The notes under the pieces: generated by a model
Seen by the model: only the letters and a program-made list of their open reading frames with translations
What the model was told of the DNA's origin: nothing
The model's database searches: none
In this document: positions 61,801-64,000 of the stretch, in pieces
Layout of the letters: the number at the start of each line of letters is the position of its first letter
Position numbering within the stretch: position 1 is the first letter of the stretch
Assembly (NCBI GenBank): GCA_005281725.1
Contig: SSBO01000012.1
Span: 7,483,603 to 7,547,602, forward strand
Reading direction: 5' to 3'
Length of the DNA stretch: 64,000 nucleotides
DNA from: Wuchereria bancrofti
Lineage: Eukaryota; Nematoda; Chromadorea; Rhabditida; Onchocercidae
Program-made: the position numbers and the translations under genes

Positions 61801-64000
61801 TCGACCTTTCCAGATGATTTTCCCTTTTCCTTGGGAATTTTCTCAGTGGATGAATGAATAGATAAGTAGGTCTTACCGCAGCTTTATTGAAATTAGTTCT
61901 GTCTATAATTATATTTAACTGGAAAAGTCAATATGTGGCATTCAGAAAGAGTTATAAAAAAATGCATTGTTCTTAGGTGCCAGTTGTGCATCAATCAATT
62001 AAGTCTAATTACTTTTGCTGCACTACTAAAATAATAAGCATTGTTTTTGTGCGGATTTTATCTCCCTTAATGAAAAAGTTCAGTTAAGATTAGAAGAATT
62101 ATTTTGATGTTTATCTTTCATCAGAACTGCTGAATGAGTAAAATAATACAAAAAATCGCTGACGGTGAAATCATCATTTTAATAGATATAATAAACATTT
62201 TAATAAACTTTAATAAAACTAATACATTTAATAATATGAGCGATGACGAATTTACTTCTTTATAAAATAGCATTTACCAGAAAATGCATTTTTTCGGTAA
62301 CATTCCTACCATTTATGTGGGATCTTTTTAATATTAATCAAGTATTTCAAGTTTTCCAAGTTTTTGTTGACGATGTTTGTCTTGATATAATGATGCTTCA
62401 TTTAAGATCTAGCTTAATTAACAACCAGTGGAAAGATCGACTTTGGCCACATGAACTAGCAATTGGGTGGTTCCCACTTGCCGGTCCATGGCTTCATTTG
62501 TACCTAAATGTAGATTAAATTGATTGTTCTCATTATCGGTTATTGCTCAATTTTTTTGGAATGAGAATTTGCAGAGTGCAGCATGTATTAATTTAAAAGG
62601 ATTAATTTTTAAAATTGTTCCAAAACATTCAGAAGGAATACTCTAGAGACATTCTTCAATTATTTACGTACGGACAGCTCAATCATCCAGCAACCAGTAT
62701 TTGAAATAATTATTCAATGACTGCTAAAGTCAGCAAGTTATTTTGCCTACCAATTTATTTCATTGTTATATCAAAATGAATGAATGTAAATACTGAATAA
62801 TAATTTAGATGTGAAGATAATTCTCTTAAAAAAGTTTTTAAAAAGAAATTTTGTGATTGTAAAATTTGAAACATAGTAGTTTTGAAGCACGTATTCATTT
62901 TTCCGATAAGTTTGCTTCAGGAAAATTAATCTTTTCTCGGCTTTCAGTTTTGTCGCCAAAACATAATCCAAAAATTCATGTTAACCAAACATCTTTTGAA
63001 ACTAAACAAGAAAATTATTTTAGTTGTGTTTGAATTTGTATATACTTTCATGAATGTCAGGAAAATAAGGCATTGTACTGCTTTTTAAAAGAACTTAATT
63101 TGTTTGTTTTACTTTTCATATTAAATATCGCACAATTTTTACAATACTTATTTAGAATTGATAATGTGGTTGATTCATTCGTAGAAGTTTCTGGATACAT
63201 CTCACCATTTAAAGTGTCTTAATTTCTATTAGCGAAAAAATTAGTTTGATCTTTGCTTCACATTGCCGTAATTCATTAGCTTTATTACTCCGATTTCGGA
63301 ATACATGAGAAATTAAACAGCTATAAGATGACAGAATTATATGAAATCAAATTTATGGATGTTTCAAACTTAAATGAGACATAAGTGCCTTTTTGACAAT
63401 AACATTTTTTCAAAAGAAAGTTGTAAAAACTTGACTCAATTTCGTTTTTAATAAATATTGCATATAATACTTTCGTTATGTAGAAAATTTCCTTGCAGCA
63501 TTATTTTAGTTTTATAAAAGATGGATTCTTCTTTAATTCTAGAAGAGTAATGAGAATAAGAAAATCTTATTTTATGCATTCATAAGTGTGGGCAAACTGG
63601 GTTGGAAAAGTTTAAACTATTTATTAGGATAAAATAGAGGAGGAGATTGGAGATTGAGGACAATCTATTGGGGTCATTTTGCAAATGTAGCGCAGAATGA
63701 ATGATAAATCTTACCTCGCGATTTTAGAAATGTCGTGAAATTATTAATTTTAGATGATATTGTTAGGATTGGCCGCATTTAGAAAACCAGTCTTTTATAC
63801 TTTCAATAATTTTTCAGCAAATTACTTATTATATTTCGCTTTCTTTGTACTGTTTCATAACCAAATTTCCCAATTTTAATCAAAATAATTGTGTGGAAGA
63901 ACATTTTGCATTTGCTTAAATCATTGGTGATTTCTGTTACTCATATAATCATTGCTGCTCCTAGACTCATGTAAATGCAGTAATTGTTTTTACAATCACA
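58874..64000. other. 5.1-kb region without assigned genes
   Basis: Should contain the globin 5' end and promoter. An open frame on - at 59880-59563 (hydrophobic stretch GVCALCNSIALISRLIPLFL) and one on + at 62243-62518 (ends WPHELAIGWFPLAGPW and a stop) look mildly coding but have no splice partners or family match. A pyrimidine tract lies at about 60335-60370 and AT-rich TTTAATAAA repeats at about 62180-62235. Confidence 0.4.
61089..61160. repeat. 36-bp tandem duplication
   Basis: Two head-to-tail copies (61089-61124 and 61125-61160) beginning AAAACCATGGAAACGAAA and ending TTTTCCTCTT differ at one base. Not in a recognised gene. Confidence 0.9.

Overview
The window is about 64 kb of AT-rich, intron-dense nuclear DNA from an animal. 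Genes carry many short exons, acceptors are mostly T-rich followed by CAG or TAG, and several start codons sit a few bases downstream of an unpaired splice acceptor, which suggests spliced-leader trans-splicing. Together with nematode-style gene content (ephrin, globin, fard-1-, bcat-1-, mel-46- and tgn-38-like genes) this points to a nematode, probably a clade III/filarial species. The species assignment is inference; no database was searched. All exon models were built by hand from reading frames, splice sites and remembered protein families, so boundaries may be off by a few bases.

Left part (1-25 kb), all on the + strand: a complete 11-exon fatty acyl-CoA reductase (392-3787); a decayed M20/CNDP dipeptidase pseudogene (about 7037-10664) with two in-frame stops, three frameshifts and lost active-site residues; a DDX20/Gemin3 DEAD-box helicase (12182-17073, one unresolved junction); and a complete branched-chain aminotransferase (21727-24617).

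Middle part (25-35 kb): on the - strand, a complete GH29 alpha-L-fucosidase (28381 to 25450) and the complex III core-2 subunit (32173 to 29525). Divergent from the latter is a TGN38-like trans-Golgi membrane protein on + (32963-34245).

Right part (35-64 kb): an RBM34-like two-RRM locus on + (35354-37063) with two in-frame stops, called a pseudogene; an unrecognised 178-aa gene on - (39108 to 38285); directly upstream of it on the same strand an ephrin (first exon near 53121, last exon ending 39246) with a 13-kb first intron; and a globin on - (58873 to 57358, 5' end not found). The last 5 kb hold nothing I can assign.

The genes belong to unrelated housekeeping and signalling functions: lipid reduction, RNP assembly, amino-acid catabolism, lysosomal glycan breakdown, respiration, Golgi traffic, axon and epidermal guidance, and oxygen binding. 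I see no mobile element with coding capacity, no CRISPR, no rRNA or tRNA, and no obvious novel multi-gene system. The most interesting points are the two broken genes, a 19-20 bp tandem duplication that makes the ephrin stop codon, the giant ephrin intron, two probable GC-AG introns and a perfect 45-bp palindrome.
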